35,326 nt of DNA from an uncultured Desulfobacteraceae bacterium (GTDB taxonomy: Bacteria > Desulfobacterota > Desulfobacteria > Desulfobacterales > Desulfatirhabdiaceae). This document shows, in pieces, positions 9,464-18,400 of this stretch; the first letter of the stretch is position 1; each line of letters begins with the position of its first letter. The DNA is taken from positions 1 through 35,326 of the forward strand of contig CAJBLH010000273.1 in assembly GCA_903953895.1 (NCBI GenBank). Direction: 5' to 3'. A program made the position numbers and the translations under genes. The notes under the pieces were generated by a model. That model was not told the origin of the DNA, did no database searches, and was given only the letters and a program-made list of their open reading frames with translations.

Positions 9464-11545
9464 TCATATTCCCAATTCTGCAAAGTTTTTCAGAATCCTC
9501 TCAGACAGCACCGCAGCTTCTTGGTTTAGATCGGCAAGTTCCGCATGAATATCACGCATGGCCTGCGCAAAATCGAAATCATCATCCACTTCAGGCGGTG
9601 CAACCCCCACATAACGACCTGGGGTGAGGCTCCAGTCGGCGGCTTCAATTTCCTTTCGGCTCACCAGTTTCAGCAGACCAGGCACCGGCACCAGTCGGGC
9701 GTCCGGAAAACGGGACAACAGCCAATGTGCCTGACGTTCGAAATAATCTGTGGTTTTAAGCAGTTCCACCAAATCATTACGGTGGGCATCCAGCTCTTTT
9801 TGCATTCTGGAAATGGTGCGATTCTCCCATTCATCGTGCTTTCGGGCATCGGCATCTTTTTCTGCCGCATCCACGATACGAACAGCCAGTTTAAAAACAC
9901 TATCCACTTCCTTGACCATATTTCGGCAGGCTTTTGCCATTACATCGAATTCACCCAACAATTTATTCTGTGCGGCCGGTTCCTGTTCGCAGGGCTGATT
10001 CCACTCTCCGGCAATCCGATCAACCAGGATGTCCAAGCCCTGGAAACACGCCTTTGCCGAGTCATCGCGTTCTTTGACCCGATCATGGAGCGATGAGTCT
10101 TCCGGCAATGTCTTGAGAAAAGGAGCAGCGGCACGCTTCAGCGACTCGTAGGCGACTCGGAAATTGTCCGCTTTTTCAGCTATGGCGCGGGCTCCGGTGA
10201 TCGTTCGATCGAGATAACTTTGAACGAGCGCAATAAAGCGGTCGCTCCTGCCGCGATACAGCCATACAATGGCGGACAGATTTTGCAGTTGTTCCGGCGA
10301 AAAGTCGTATATCTTTCGGGTAACTTTCCGATAGATGTTTCGTGCATCGATCATCAGCACCCAATCGCGGCGGTCATCGGGTTTGCCGCGGTCAAAATGC
10401 CACAGTTCACACGGAACAGTTCGGGTGTAGAAGAAATTAGAACGGATGGAAATCATCACGTCCACATCGCCGGTTTCGATCAGCTTGCGGCGGACTTCGG
10501 CGTCGGCATGACCAGCACTGCTGGCCTGAGAGGACATGACAAAACCTGCACGGCCAGTCGGATTCAGATAGCTGTAGAAATAGGAAATCCAGAGATAATT
10601 GCCGTTGGAGACATTCTTATCCTTGTTCACACCCGGCAGGCCGAATGGCAGACGTCGATCGATCTTGATCTTTTCGGCATCCACCTTGTCCACATTGAAC
10701 GGGGGATTGGCCATGACAAAATCGCATTTGCCATACAGCTCATGCGGGTCATCATAGAAGGTGTTGGCCTCCTTGATGGACCCTTCCAGACCGTGAACCG
10801 CCAGATTCATCAGGGCCAGGCGGAGGTTGCTGGTCTTGAATTCGTGACCAAAAAACGTGACACGATGGGCCGTTTGATCGCCATGCTGTTCGATAAAGTG
10901 GCTGGTCTGAACAAACATCCCCCCGGAACCACATGCTGGATCGAAAACGATGCCGTGATCGGGCTCGATGACGTTGACAATCACCTGCACCAGGGAAGGC
11001 GGCGTGAAAAATTCGCCATTGTCCTGGGCCCCCTGCATGGCAAACTTCATCAGAAAGTATTCGTTGATCCGGCCAAAAACATCGCCGCTGGCCGTCTGAA
11101 GTGTTTCATTGTTAAAAACACGCAACAGTTCTTCAAGCAGCCTGTTCTCGAATCGGGTGTAGTCTTTTGGCAACTGGCCCAGAAGCGGTGGAAAATCTTT
11201 CTCGATGGCATCCATGGCTTTGACCAGTTCTGCGCCGAGATCAGAGTTCTTCGGTAGAGCGGTCAGGGTGTCATAACGGGATTCCAGTGGCAACATAAGC
11301 GCCCGCCGTTTCTTGAAATCAGCGGCAGCCAGCGGTCTCTTCGGCATTTTTCCAGCAGCCTGATCCGCCTGAATCCCACGCAGGGCCTCGATATAGCGAT
11401 TGGTTGCGTGGCGCAGAAAGATTACGCCCAGCACCGGCATGCAGTATTCACCAGCGGTGAGTTTGGAGTTGGCGCGGAGGTTGTCGGCAGCCGACCAAAG
11501 TTCGGATTCAAGTTGTGAGATATGGTTGAGTTGATCGTGATTCAC
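9464..11545 (-). CDS. hsdM: Type I restriction-modification system, M subunit (N6-adenine methyltransferase)
   Basis: Methylates adenine in the target set by HsdS, protecting host DNA. An N-terminal helical domain with LWSAADNLRANSKL is followed by the SAM-binding motif FDPACGSGGMF (about residue 200) and the catalytic motif IV NPPF (about 280-283). At about 693 residues it is longer than a typical 500-residue HsdM; the extra C-terminal 200 residues are helical and charged. No ATG precedes the conserved N-terminus. I chose GTG at 11545, which has a GGGA about 10 bp upstream; TTG at 11569 or 11560 is possible. First gene of hsdMSR. Confidence 0.93.
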   Translation of the reverse strand: MNHDQLNHISQLESELWSAADNLRANSKLTAGEYCMPVLGVIFLRHATNRYIEALRGIQADQAAGKMPKRPLAAADFKKRRALMLPLESRYDTLTALPKNSDLGAELVKAMDAIEKDFPPLLGQLPKDYTRFENRLLEELLRVFNNETLQTASGDVFGRINEYFLMKFAMQGAQDNGEFFTPPSLVQVIVNVIEPDHGIVFDPACGSGGMFVQTSHFIEQHGDQTAHRVTFFGHEFKTSNLRLALMNLAVHGLEGSIKEANTFYDDPHELYGKCDFVMANPPFNVDKVDAEKIKIDRRLPFGLPGVNKDKNVSNGNYLWISYFYSYLNPTGRAGFVMSSQASSAGHADAEVRRKLIETGDVDVMISIRSNFFYTRTVPCELWHFDRGKPDDRRDWVLMIDARNIYRKVTRKIYDFSPEQLQNLSAIVWLYRGRSDRFIALVQSYLDRTITGARAIAEKADNFRVAYESLKRAAAPFLKTLPEDSSLHDRVKERDDSAKACFQGLDILVDRIAGEWNQPCEQEPAAQNKLLGEFDVMAKACRNMVKEVDSVFKLAVRIVDAAEKDADARKHDEWENRTISRMQKELDAHRNDLVELLKTTDYFERQAHWLLSRFPDARLVPVPGLLKLVSRKEIEAADWSLTPGRYVGVAPPEVDDDFDFAQAMRDIHAELADLNQEAAVLSERILKNFAELGI

Positions 11546-11604
11546 AGACAAATTTCCCAAGATAAGCAATGTTGCAAAACGAAAATAAGGATATCAGAGA
11601 GACG

Positions 11605-11859
11605 CTACCCTGTTCCGGTCATATCGAGCGGATAATCAGTTTTCCCATAGACAAATGGCGGTCCAGACGTTTCTTCAATCGGCAACCTCATGGCTTGAGG
11701 GGTCCACCAAATTGCCTGATCTCCCCGGAACGCCTGGTAACCATTGTCAAAAAATGTCGTTCCAAAAATCAGCGAACCCATAAGCCCCATCCATAACAGT
11801 GATTTGCTTCGAAAGTTTTTTATGGAAACCCTCTTGGATGTTACCTTTGTAATGTTCAT
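11605..11859 (-). CDS. Small hypothetical protein, possible membrane segment
   Basis: An 84-residue ORF on the same strand as hsdMSR and directly upstream of it. The only visible features are a basic N-terminus, a hydrophobic stretch SLLWMGLMGSLIFGTTFF (about residues 19-36) that could be a signal anchor, and a Trp-containing segment QAIWWTPQAM. The last 25 residues look low in information, so the original gene may be truncated or frameshifted near 11680. No clear ribosome binding site precedes the ATG. I do not recognise a defined function; it may be a remnant of a small secreted or membrane protein. Confidence 0.3.
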   Translation of the reverse strand: MNITKVTSKRVSIKNFRSKSLLWMGLMGSLIFGTTFFDNGYQAFRGDQAIWWTPQAMRLPIEETSGPPFVYGKTDYPLDMTGTG

Positions 11860-12112
11860 GGTTCAGCATCTGTGTATGGAATAAGTCTCTTACTGTCAAG
11901 AACTATAGACATTCGAGATTATACAGACCTCGTTAATTCGAGTCGAAAAATCTAATAATTTTTGGACATTCAGATTATGCGAAAGGCGAATTGCCTATGC
12001 GGAAGCATTCCTGCAGTAATTGGCTTACAAGCCCCGTAAAGTGTGCCGGCAACGGCGACATAAAACTTTTCAGACACACACTTATTCACTAATAATTTTA
12101 ATTAGATAAGGA

Positions 12113-12130
12113 GTGTCGCCCGGCCGACAC
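12113..12130. repeat. Hairpin with C-run
   Basis: Perfect 6-bp arms GTGTCG and CGACAC enclose a CCCGGC loop, followed on the plus strand by nine consecutive C. It has the shape of a small stem-loop but no U-tract, so a terminator role is not supported. It lies inside the weak 57-codon ORF of the minus strand. Confidence 0.35.
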
Positions 12131-12348
12131 CCCCCCCCTGATATGTGTGGGAAGTATGCTAAACCATCCCAAGAGACAGTCGGCGACATTTACGGCGTCC
12201 TCCGCTCTGCCCTTCGGGTCTTTATGCGTCCAGTTGACAATCTGTACATCCACGCCGATTAAGCCTGGCATTTTTTTGCCAAATCAATTATTAGCACTTC
12301 GATAAACAGGGTATGCAGGATAAAGATTTCCATTCCCTCTTTTTCATT

Positions 12349-12375
12349 ATCCTGTCCATCCTGTATATCCATGTG
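12349..12375. repeat. 9-bp-period tandem repeat (ATCCTGTNN type)
   Basis: Three consecutive 9-mers are visible: ATCCTGTCC, ATCCTGTAT and the degenerate ATCCATGTG. Short intergenic arrays of this kind are common in many bacterial genomes and have no established role. Two other intergenic spots in this window carry different units with the same period. Confidence 0.6.
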
Positions 12376-12398
12376 AATATCTTTTAAGGAAAAAGTGC

Positions 12399-13235
12399 AT
12401 GTCTTCATTTATTCGAAAAAAAGCCTATACCGGACCGGTTCAGGGCGTGGTGCTGGATTGGGCCGGAACGGCTGTTGACTTTGGCTGCATGGGACCGGTT
12501 GAAGTTTTCAGGGAAAGTTTTCATTTATTCGGCATCGATATTTCTGTTGCCGAGGTCAGGCAATTTATGGGGCTGATGAAAAAAGACCACATTCGCCATT
12601 TGTGCCGGCTTCCCTCGGTGTCCGCCAGATGGCGGGAAAAGTTCGGTCAATTGCCCGATGAAACAGATGTCAATGCCCTGTATGCGGAAACCGAGCCCAG
12701 GATGGTTTCCACAATTGCCCGTTATTCCGATCCAATCCCGGGGCTGTTGGAAACGGTTGACGGATTGCGGAAAAGCGGCATCCGGATCGGCTCGACCACA
12801 GGTTATACCCGACCGATGATGGAGATACTGGTACCGGAAGCCCGACAAAAAGGCTATCAGCCGGATGCTATCGTCTGCTCGTCAGATACGCCAGCCGGGC
12901 GCCCTTATCCGTGGATGTGTTTTCAGAATGCAATTCAGTTACAGGTTTACCCCATGGAGGCCATGGTGAAAATCGGGGACACTGTCAGTGACATCGAAGA
13001 AGGACTGAACGCCGGGATGTGGACAATCGGGCTGAGCAAATCCGGCAATTCGCTGGGGTTGTCCCAGGATGAAACGGACCGAATGGACCCTGAGAATCTG
13101 AAAAACCGGTTGTCTGAAATCGAAATCGCCATGCGGGAAGCCGGCGCTCATTATGTTGTGGAAGGCATCTGGGCATGTCTGCCCATTATCAGTGATATCA
13201 ATAAACGTCTCTGTATCGCGGCAAGCAGCCGCTGA
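12399..13235 (+). CDS. phnX: Phosphonoacetaldehyde hydrolase (phosphonatase)
   Basis: HAD-superfamily enzyme that hydrolyses the C-P bond of phosphonoacetaldehyde to acetaldehyde and phosphate, the second step of 2-aminoethylphosphonate breakdown. The 278-residue length matches the family. The nucleophile lies in GVVLDWAGTAVDFG (Asp20). The Schiff-base lysine unique to this family is in GLMKKDHIR (Lys61), and the acidic HAD motif is KIGDTVSDIEEG. It starts at ATG 12399 with AAGGA about 9 bp upstream. The usual partner, 2-aminoethylphosphonate transaminase (phnW), and phosphonate transporters are absent from the window, so this copy stands alone. The catalytic Lys argues against a generic HAD phosphatase. 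Confidence 0.92.
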   Translation: MSSFIRKKAYTGPVQGVVLDWAGTAVDFGCMGPVEVFRESFHLFGIDISVAEVRQFMGLMKKDHIRHLCRLPSVSARWREKFGQLPDETDVNALYAETEPRMVSTIARYSDPIPGLLETVDGLRKSGIRIGSTTGYTRPMMEILVPEARQKGYQPDAIVCSSDTPAGRPYPWMCFQNAIQLQVYPMEAMVKIGDTVSDIEEGLNAGMWTIGLSKSGNSLGLSQDETDRMDPENLKNRLSEIEIAMREAGAHYVVEGIWACLPIISDINKRLCIAASSR

Positions 13236-13477
13236 TGCCTGCCTCTAACTGAGCCATCGAAAGAATCAATGTACGACCCCGGATGACGGAAGACGAAAAT
13301 CAGAAAATTCATTTCGCAAGGCAGCAGGATAGTTGAAAAAAATTAAGAACAAATCTAACGTGTGAAATGGTCGGCGTGAAGTTGACAGATTAATAAATAA
13401 TAAATAGAATAGGCACCTTCAGATAACGGTATCGTGCTGCACAGGCAGATGTTTCCGGCAGTAAAAGAGGTTTTGCA

Positions 13478-14905
13478 TTGATAGACCAAGTGAACAGAAC
13501 ATTTATATGCAGTGTCGTTTATTACGACATCGCCGACTACTCGAAAAAAACCGTCGAGGTGCAGATCCGGCTCAAAGAGCTGCTCAATCGCTTTACCAAC
13601 GAAGCCATCAAAGATGTTGCCGACAACGAGCGAATCATTCTCGATACCGGTGATGGGGCGGCGATTTGTTTTCTCGGAGATCCGGAAGACGCCCTTTTTG
13701 CCGCCATACACCTTCGCGACGCCGTAGCGACCGCTACCGATGATTTCTCCGGCAGCCCCCTGCGGGTCAGATTCGGCATCAATCTGGGCCCTGTCAAAGT
13801 GGTCAACGATATCAACAATCGTAAAAACATCATTGGCGACGGCATCAATGTCGGCCAGCGCATCATGAGTTTTGCCGACCCTGGGCAGATCCTGGTTTCG
13901 CGTTCCTATTATGAAGTTGCCTCCTGTCTGACTCAGGAATACGCCAAGCTTTTCCATTATCTGGGAACCCGTGCAGACAAACATGTCCGCCAGCACGAAG
14001 TTTACGCCATTTTATCGACTTCCGAGCAGGGAGCCCCCATCCTGCCCAAAGAATCTCGCCCGTTGGATCATCCAATGAATCCGGCACGCAATGCCATCAG
14101 CGATGCAGACAGGGCGTCATCGCCTCCGGATTCGACAGGTGTTCTGGAAGATAATCCGAAAAAAGAATTTCGTCGCGCTTCCACAACCCCCTTCAAACGC
14201 CAGCAGCCCCAACGGTACAAGGGTCTTGCTTATGGCGGTATCGCCATTGTTCTGGCGATCAGCTTGTATTTTCTGGCACAGTGGAATTCCGGAGGCCGCC
14301 GCACCCAGCCTGACAGTATCGCGCCGCCACCCGCAACACAACTGAACAGCCCCGATCCGTCACCACCGGTAATCTCCCCACCTGCCGATAATGCCGGGGC
14401 CAAGAAAACAGATCCGCCAGCACCAACGCTGATGCCGACACCGCTGCAAACACCTCCGGTTCCGGAACCTGTACGCGAGCCGGAAAGTCCGGTTACCTCC
14501 CAGCCGGATCAGACAGCATCTCCTGAAAAAGCCACTGCCGAAAAAACGGATTCGGAAATGCCGGTGCCGTCTTCTCCTGCTTTAGACACAGTCAGCAGAC
14601 CGGAAACTTCGTCCCCTCCCCTGCCAGAGCCCAGCCCGATCAAGGAAAACGGCGCTCCAGAGCCAAAAATCCAGCCAGATACGCCGGCTGCCGTACAAGA
14701 GGCAACCCTCCTGTTTGCCGTCACCCCGTGGGGAGAAGTATCAGTGGATGGAAAGCATCTTGGGGCGTCTCCGCCCTTGATCAGCCTGGCCATTTCCCCG
14801 GGAAAGCATGTGATCGAAATTACCAACACAGCGTTTGCACCATTTTCACAGACGGTTGACATCGCTCCCAACGAAAAACTGAAAATCAGCCATAAATTCA
14901 AATGA
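13478..14905 (+). CDS. Class III adenylate/guanylate cyclase-domain protein with PEGA domain
   Basis: Predicted to make a cyclic nucleotide from ATP or GTP. The 475-residue protein has an N-terminal class III cyclase domain (about 1-180) with both metal Asp residues (Asp17 in YYDIADYS, Asp59 in DTGDGAA) and the transition-state pair Asn124/Arg128 in INVGQR. The purine-specifying Lys usually four residues before the second Asp is Leu55, so substrate is uncertain. A transmembrane helix (249-269) is followed by a long Pro-rich linker and a C-terminal PEGA domain (about 405-475), placing PEGA across the membrane from the cyclase. The start is TTG at 13478 with GAGG 7 bp upstream; no in-frame ATG fits. 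The stop overlaps the next ATG (ATGA). Confidence 0.85.
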   Translation: MIDQVNRTFICSVVYYDIADYSKKTVEVQIRLKELLNRFTNEAIKDVADNERIILDTGDGAAICFLGDPEDALFAAIHLRDAVATATDDFSGSPLRVRFGINLGPVKVVNDINNRKNIIGDGINVGQRIMSFADPGQILVSRSYYEVASCLTQEYAKLFHYLGTRADKHVRQHEVYAILSTSEQGAPILPKESRPLDHPMNPARNAISDADRASSPPDSTGVLEDNPKKEFRRASTTPFKRQQPQRYKGLAYGGIAIVLAISLYFLAQWNSGGRRTQPDSIAPPPATQLNSPDPSPPVISPPADNAGAKKTDPPAPTLMPTPLQTPPVPEPVREPESPVTSQPDQTASPEKATAEKTDSEMPVPSSPALDTVSRPETSSPPLPEPSPIKENGAPEPKIQPDTPAAVQEATLLFAVTPWGEVSVDGKHLGASPPLISLAISPGKHVIEITNTAFAPFSQTVDIAPNEKLKISHKFK

Positions 14906-15384
14906 AGGCAGGTGTCACCATGTCGGTTTGCCGAATAATCGCCTTTGCGGTGATGACTTTAATCTTTCTTTGCTCGTGTTCTGTCGTTCCAAAATGGGGC
15001 AAACAGACGGATGTTTCAAAATCTGTCAAGACGCAAGCATCTCCGAAACCGGTAAAATCCCAGGATTCAAACAAGGGCTTCACGCTTTTTTCTGCGGGTA
15101 TTGCCCAGTATGAGGAAGGCGAATATGAACTTGCTGAAAACAATCTCAATTCTGCATTGGCGCTTGGCCTGGCCGATCCTGCCGATAAAATCACGGCACA
15201 CAAATATCTGGCCTTTCTCTATTGCGTATCCGGGCTAGAGGCCCTTTGTCAGATGGAATTCAGCAAAGTCTTTGAGCTTGATCCCCAATTCACGCTGAGC
15301 CCTGCTGAAACCGGACATCCGATATGGCAGCCTGTCTATGACAAGGCCAGAAGCCAGGTAACACCCGGTCAAAAAAAACCATGA
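14902..15384 (+). CDS. TPR-like lipoprotein
   Basis: A 160-residue exported lipoprotein of unknown function. The N-terminus has a hydrophobic signal (IIAFAVMTLIFLCSC) with a lipobox-like L-C-S-C giving Cys26 as the likely lipidated residue. After a polar linker comes a TPR-like helical repeat (GFTLFSAGIAQYEEGEYELAENN, written here as two parts GFTLFSAGIAQ and YEEGEYELAENN) and a second helix pair around ALCQMEFSKVFELDP. The general layout resembles the small TPR lipoproteins sometimes found near type VI secretion genes (TssQ-like), but no secretion genes are present here. Its ATG overlaps the cyclase stop; an internal ATG at 14920 with AGG upstream is an alternative start. Third gene follows after 26 bp. 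Confidence 0.75.
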   Translation: MKAGVTMSVCRIIAFAVMTLIFLCSCSVVPKWGKQTDVSKSVKTQASPKPVKSQDSNKGFTLFSAGIAQYEEGEYELAENNLNSALALGLADPADKITAHKYLAFLYCVSGLEALCQMEFSKVFELDPQFTLSPAETGHPIWQPVYDKARSQVTPGQKKP

Positions 15385-15410
15385 TGCCTCCACCATCTGG
15401 GGGAGGTTGA

Positions 15411-18400
15411 GTGGGATTGAATCTGTTCCGCAAGGGGGTGGACGTGAAACAGACCCTGCGCCGTGTTCTGACCGGAAAAATGGTGCTGATTCTGCTGGGG
15501 GTGATTTGCCTTTACAGCCTGATCGGGTTTTTCATCGCCCCCTGGGGGATCGGGTGGTATGCGCCCAAAATCGCAGTAGGGCAATTTCACTGGAGTCTCG
15601 ACATGGGCAAGGTTCGGATCAATCCCTTTCTGCTGACCGTCGAGGTAAACGATGTCCACATCGGCACGTCTGAAGAACCACTTGCCGAATTCAAAAAGCT
15701 GTCCATCGATTTTGAGATTACCCGATTGGGTAAGGGTGCTGCCACCTTTCGGCATATCCATCTTGAAAACCCGATTCTTCACCTGACGGTTCACCCGGAT
15801 GGCAGCACCAATTTAGAAAAAGCCATCCCCACGTCTTCTGCAGCAGACTCTTCCGATACGCCCCCTTTTCGCATGGTGATCAAACATGCTCAGATTTCAG
15901 GCGGAACGATTCTTGTCACGGATAAACGTCAAAGCCGTCCGGCGCGTGTAACGCTCCAGGAACTCGGTATGAATGTCACGGACATTTCGACACTGCCGGA
16001 TCACAGCGGAAAGTATGCATTATCCGCCCGAACCCCCGAGGGCGAAACTTTTGCCTGTCAGGGAGAGATCGCACTGACACCATTCAGCACCCACGGCAAA
16101 CTTTCTTTCGGCGATATCCAGATGACAACCTTATGGCAATTCATGAAAGACAGCCTCGATCTGGAATCCGTCACTGGAAAATTGGATATCGCAACGGATT
16201 ATCTTCTGAACACCAGCGCCCAATTGCAGCTTGAAGGTTTCCAATTGGCTGTTCTTGACCTGTCACTGAAGCGACCTCGATCAGACAAGGCTTTTTTTGA
16301 ATTGAAAAAGCTGGATGTGGACCAGGCCAGTTTCAACCTGAAGGAAAAACAGCTTCGGATCGGTAAACTTCTGATTGCCGGGGGCGCGGTGAACCTTCTA
16401 ATCGATGCTGCGGGCCATATCGATATTGCAGAAATTGCCCGGAAAGCGCCGCAGAAAAAGACGGCAGAAGAAAAGCCCATCACACCCAAATCAGCGTCCG
16501 CCAAGTCTGCCACGCCATCGTGGTCGGCCATTGCCGACAGGGCCGAAATCCAGGACATCGCATTTGGCCTGGATGATTTCAGCCGCATCTTACCGGTCAG
16601 CTTTCGAATAGCCAGCATCGGGATGGGTTTTGCTGCAAAATTTCACACCGGAACCACGGATTCGACCGTCCTGGTGGAAGATTTCTCCAGCGAACTGAAA
16701 GAGGCAAGCATTCAACGATCCGGAGACACCCGTCCGGTTTTTGAAACCCATCGACTGACCATCGACGGCGGCATGCTTGATTTGAAGGCGCGGACGGTTG
16801 CCGTGTCACGCATTGCCCTGCAGGGCGGCGGCATCGATATCCTGCGGGATGCAACCGGGCAGATCAACTGGCAGCGGATGTTTGCGTCCAATAAGGCGGC
16901 AACGGAGGAAACATCTGCCACCAAGCCCGAACCTGCCTGGAATTACCAGATTAAATCCATGGAAGTCGATGGGTTCGAATCGAATCTTTCGGATATCAGC
17001 ACCGTTGCAGATAAACCTATCCTCAATATCCAGTCGTTTTCCTGCCGATTGACGGACGTGGACGGCAGATCACCCATGAATTTTGAAGCGGGCTTTTCTT
17101 TGAAACAGGGAGGAACCGTGGCCGCCCACGGGAAGGTGGACCCAATGATTCCATCGGTTGATGCCGATCTGAAACTCGATGCCCTGTCTTTAAAGCCGAT
17201 TCAGCCGTATCTGCAACCCTATACCGTATTGACCCTTCAGTCGGCCGATGTTTCTTTGCAGGGGAATATCCGATACGGGATGAAAACAGCCGATGCAAAG
17301 CTGTCCTATACCGGCAGCGCCCGACTCGACAACCTGAACCTTACCGAAACCGGCAATCCCAAAACCCTCATCGGCTGCGACAGCTTATCGATCCCGAAAT
17401 GCACCCTCAGCCTTCAGCCTGATATGCTCAATATCGATGAAATTCAGATTTCAAAGCCGACGGGTGAAATCATCATTGCCGAGGATCGCACCCTGAATCT
17501 GTCCAGGATGTTTAAACCACAGGCCGACCAGGCAGACAACACCCCCCAGCCGAAACGTGATTCCGAAAAAAAATCAAAGGATTTTCCGATTCGCATCGGT
17601 AAGATTGCCATTCAAAAAGGGGATGTGATATTTGCCGATTTAAGCCTGCAGCCGCAATTCATAACCCGGATTGCCGATCTGAAGGGGAAGCTGAGCGATC
17701 TGTCTTCGAGCGGTGATTCGCCCTCGCCGATCCGGCTGGATGGAAGTGTCGATCAATATGGTCTGGCCAGGATCTCTGGAAAAATCAATATGTTTCATCC
17801 AGCCTTGTTTACCGACCTTTCCCTGATTTTTAAAAATGTCGAAATGACGAAACTGACGCCCTATTCCGGCAAATTCGCCGGTCGCCGCATCACATCCGGG
17901 AAACTCTCACTGGATCTGAAGTATCGCATCCAAAATCAAAAACTGGTCGGCGACAACCAGATCATCGTGGACAACCTGACATTGGGGGAGCATATCGACA
18001 GCCCGAGTGCGGTCAACCTGCCGCTGGATCTGGCGGTTGCGCTGCTGACGGATGCAAGAGGGCGCATCGATATCGGGCTGCCGGTCAACGGGGATCTGAG
18101 TGATCCGGAATTCAGCTATGGCCACCTTCTCTGGAAAGCCCTGGTGAATTCGTTGACCCAGATGGTAACATCGCCGTTTCGGGTGCTGGGTTCGTTGTTC
18201 GGTGGTGGCGGCGAACAGCAGGATATCGTGGTGTTTGATCCGGGAAAAGCGGAGCTTCTGCCGCCGGAAAAAGAAAAACTGCTTCACCTGGCCGATATGC
18301 TGAAAAATCGTCCACAGTTGAAACTCACCATCCAGGGGCGGTTCAATCCGGAATCGGATGGGACGGCAATCAAAACACGAATCGTGCGTCTATCCATAGC

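Larger units (their letters stand above)
11860..12398. other. Long intergenic region upstream of phnX
   Basis: No convincing gene is present in this 539-bp gap. It contains a hairpin (12113-12130) followed by a run of nine C, a 9-bp-period tandem repeat (12349-12375), and a 57-codon minus-strand ORF at 12098-12271. That ORF begins MPGLIGVDVQIVNWTHKDPK, looks protein-like in composition, and has no obvious ribosome binding site. It may be a small gene or a gene fragment; I give it low weight. The phnX ribosome binding site (AAGGA, about 12386-12390) lies at the right end. Confidence 0.4.

Noticed and set aside
13478-15384. Type VI secretion association of the cyclase and lipoprotein genes
   Set aside because: The lipoprotein only loosely resembles TssQ-like proteins, and no Tss core gene is in the window.
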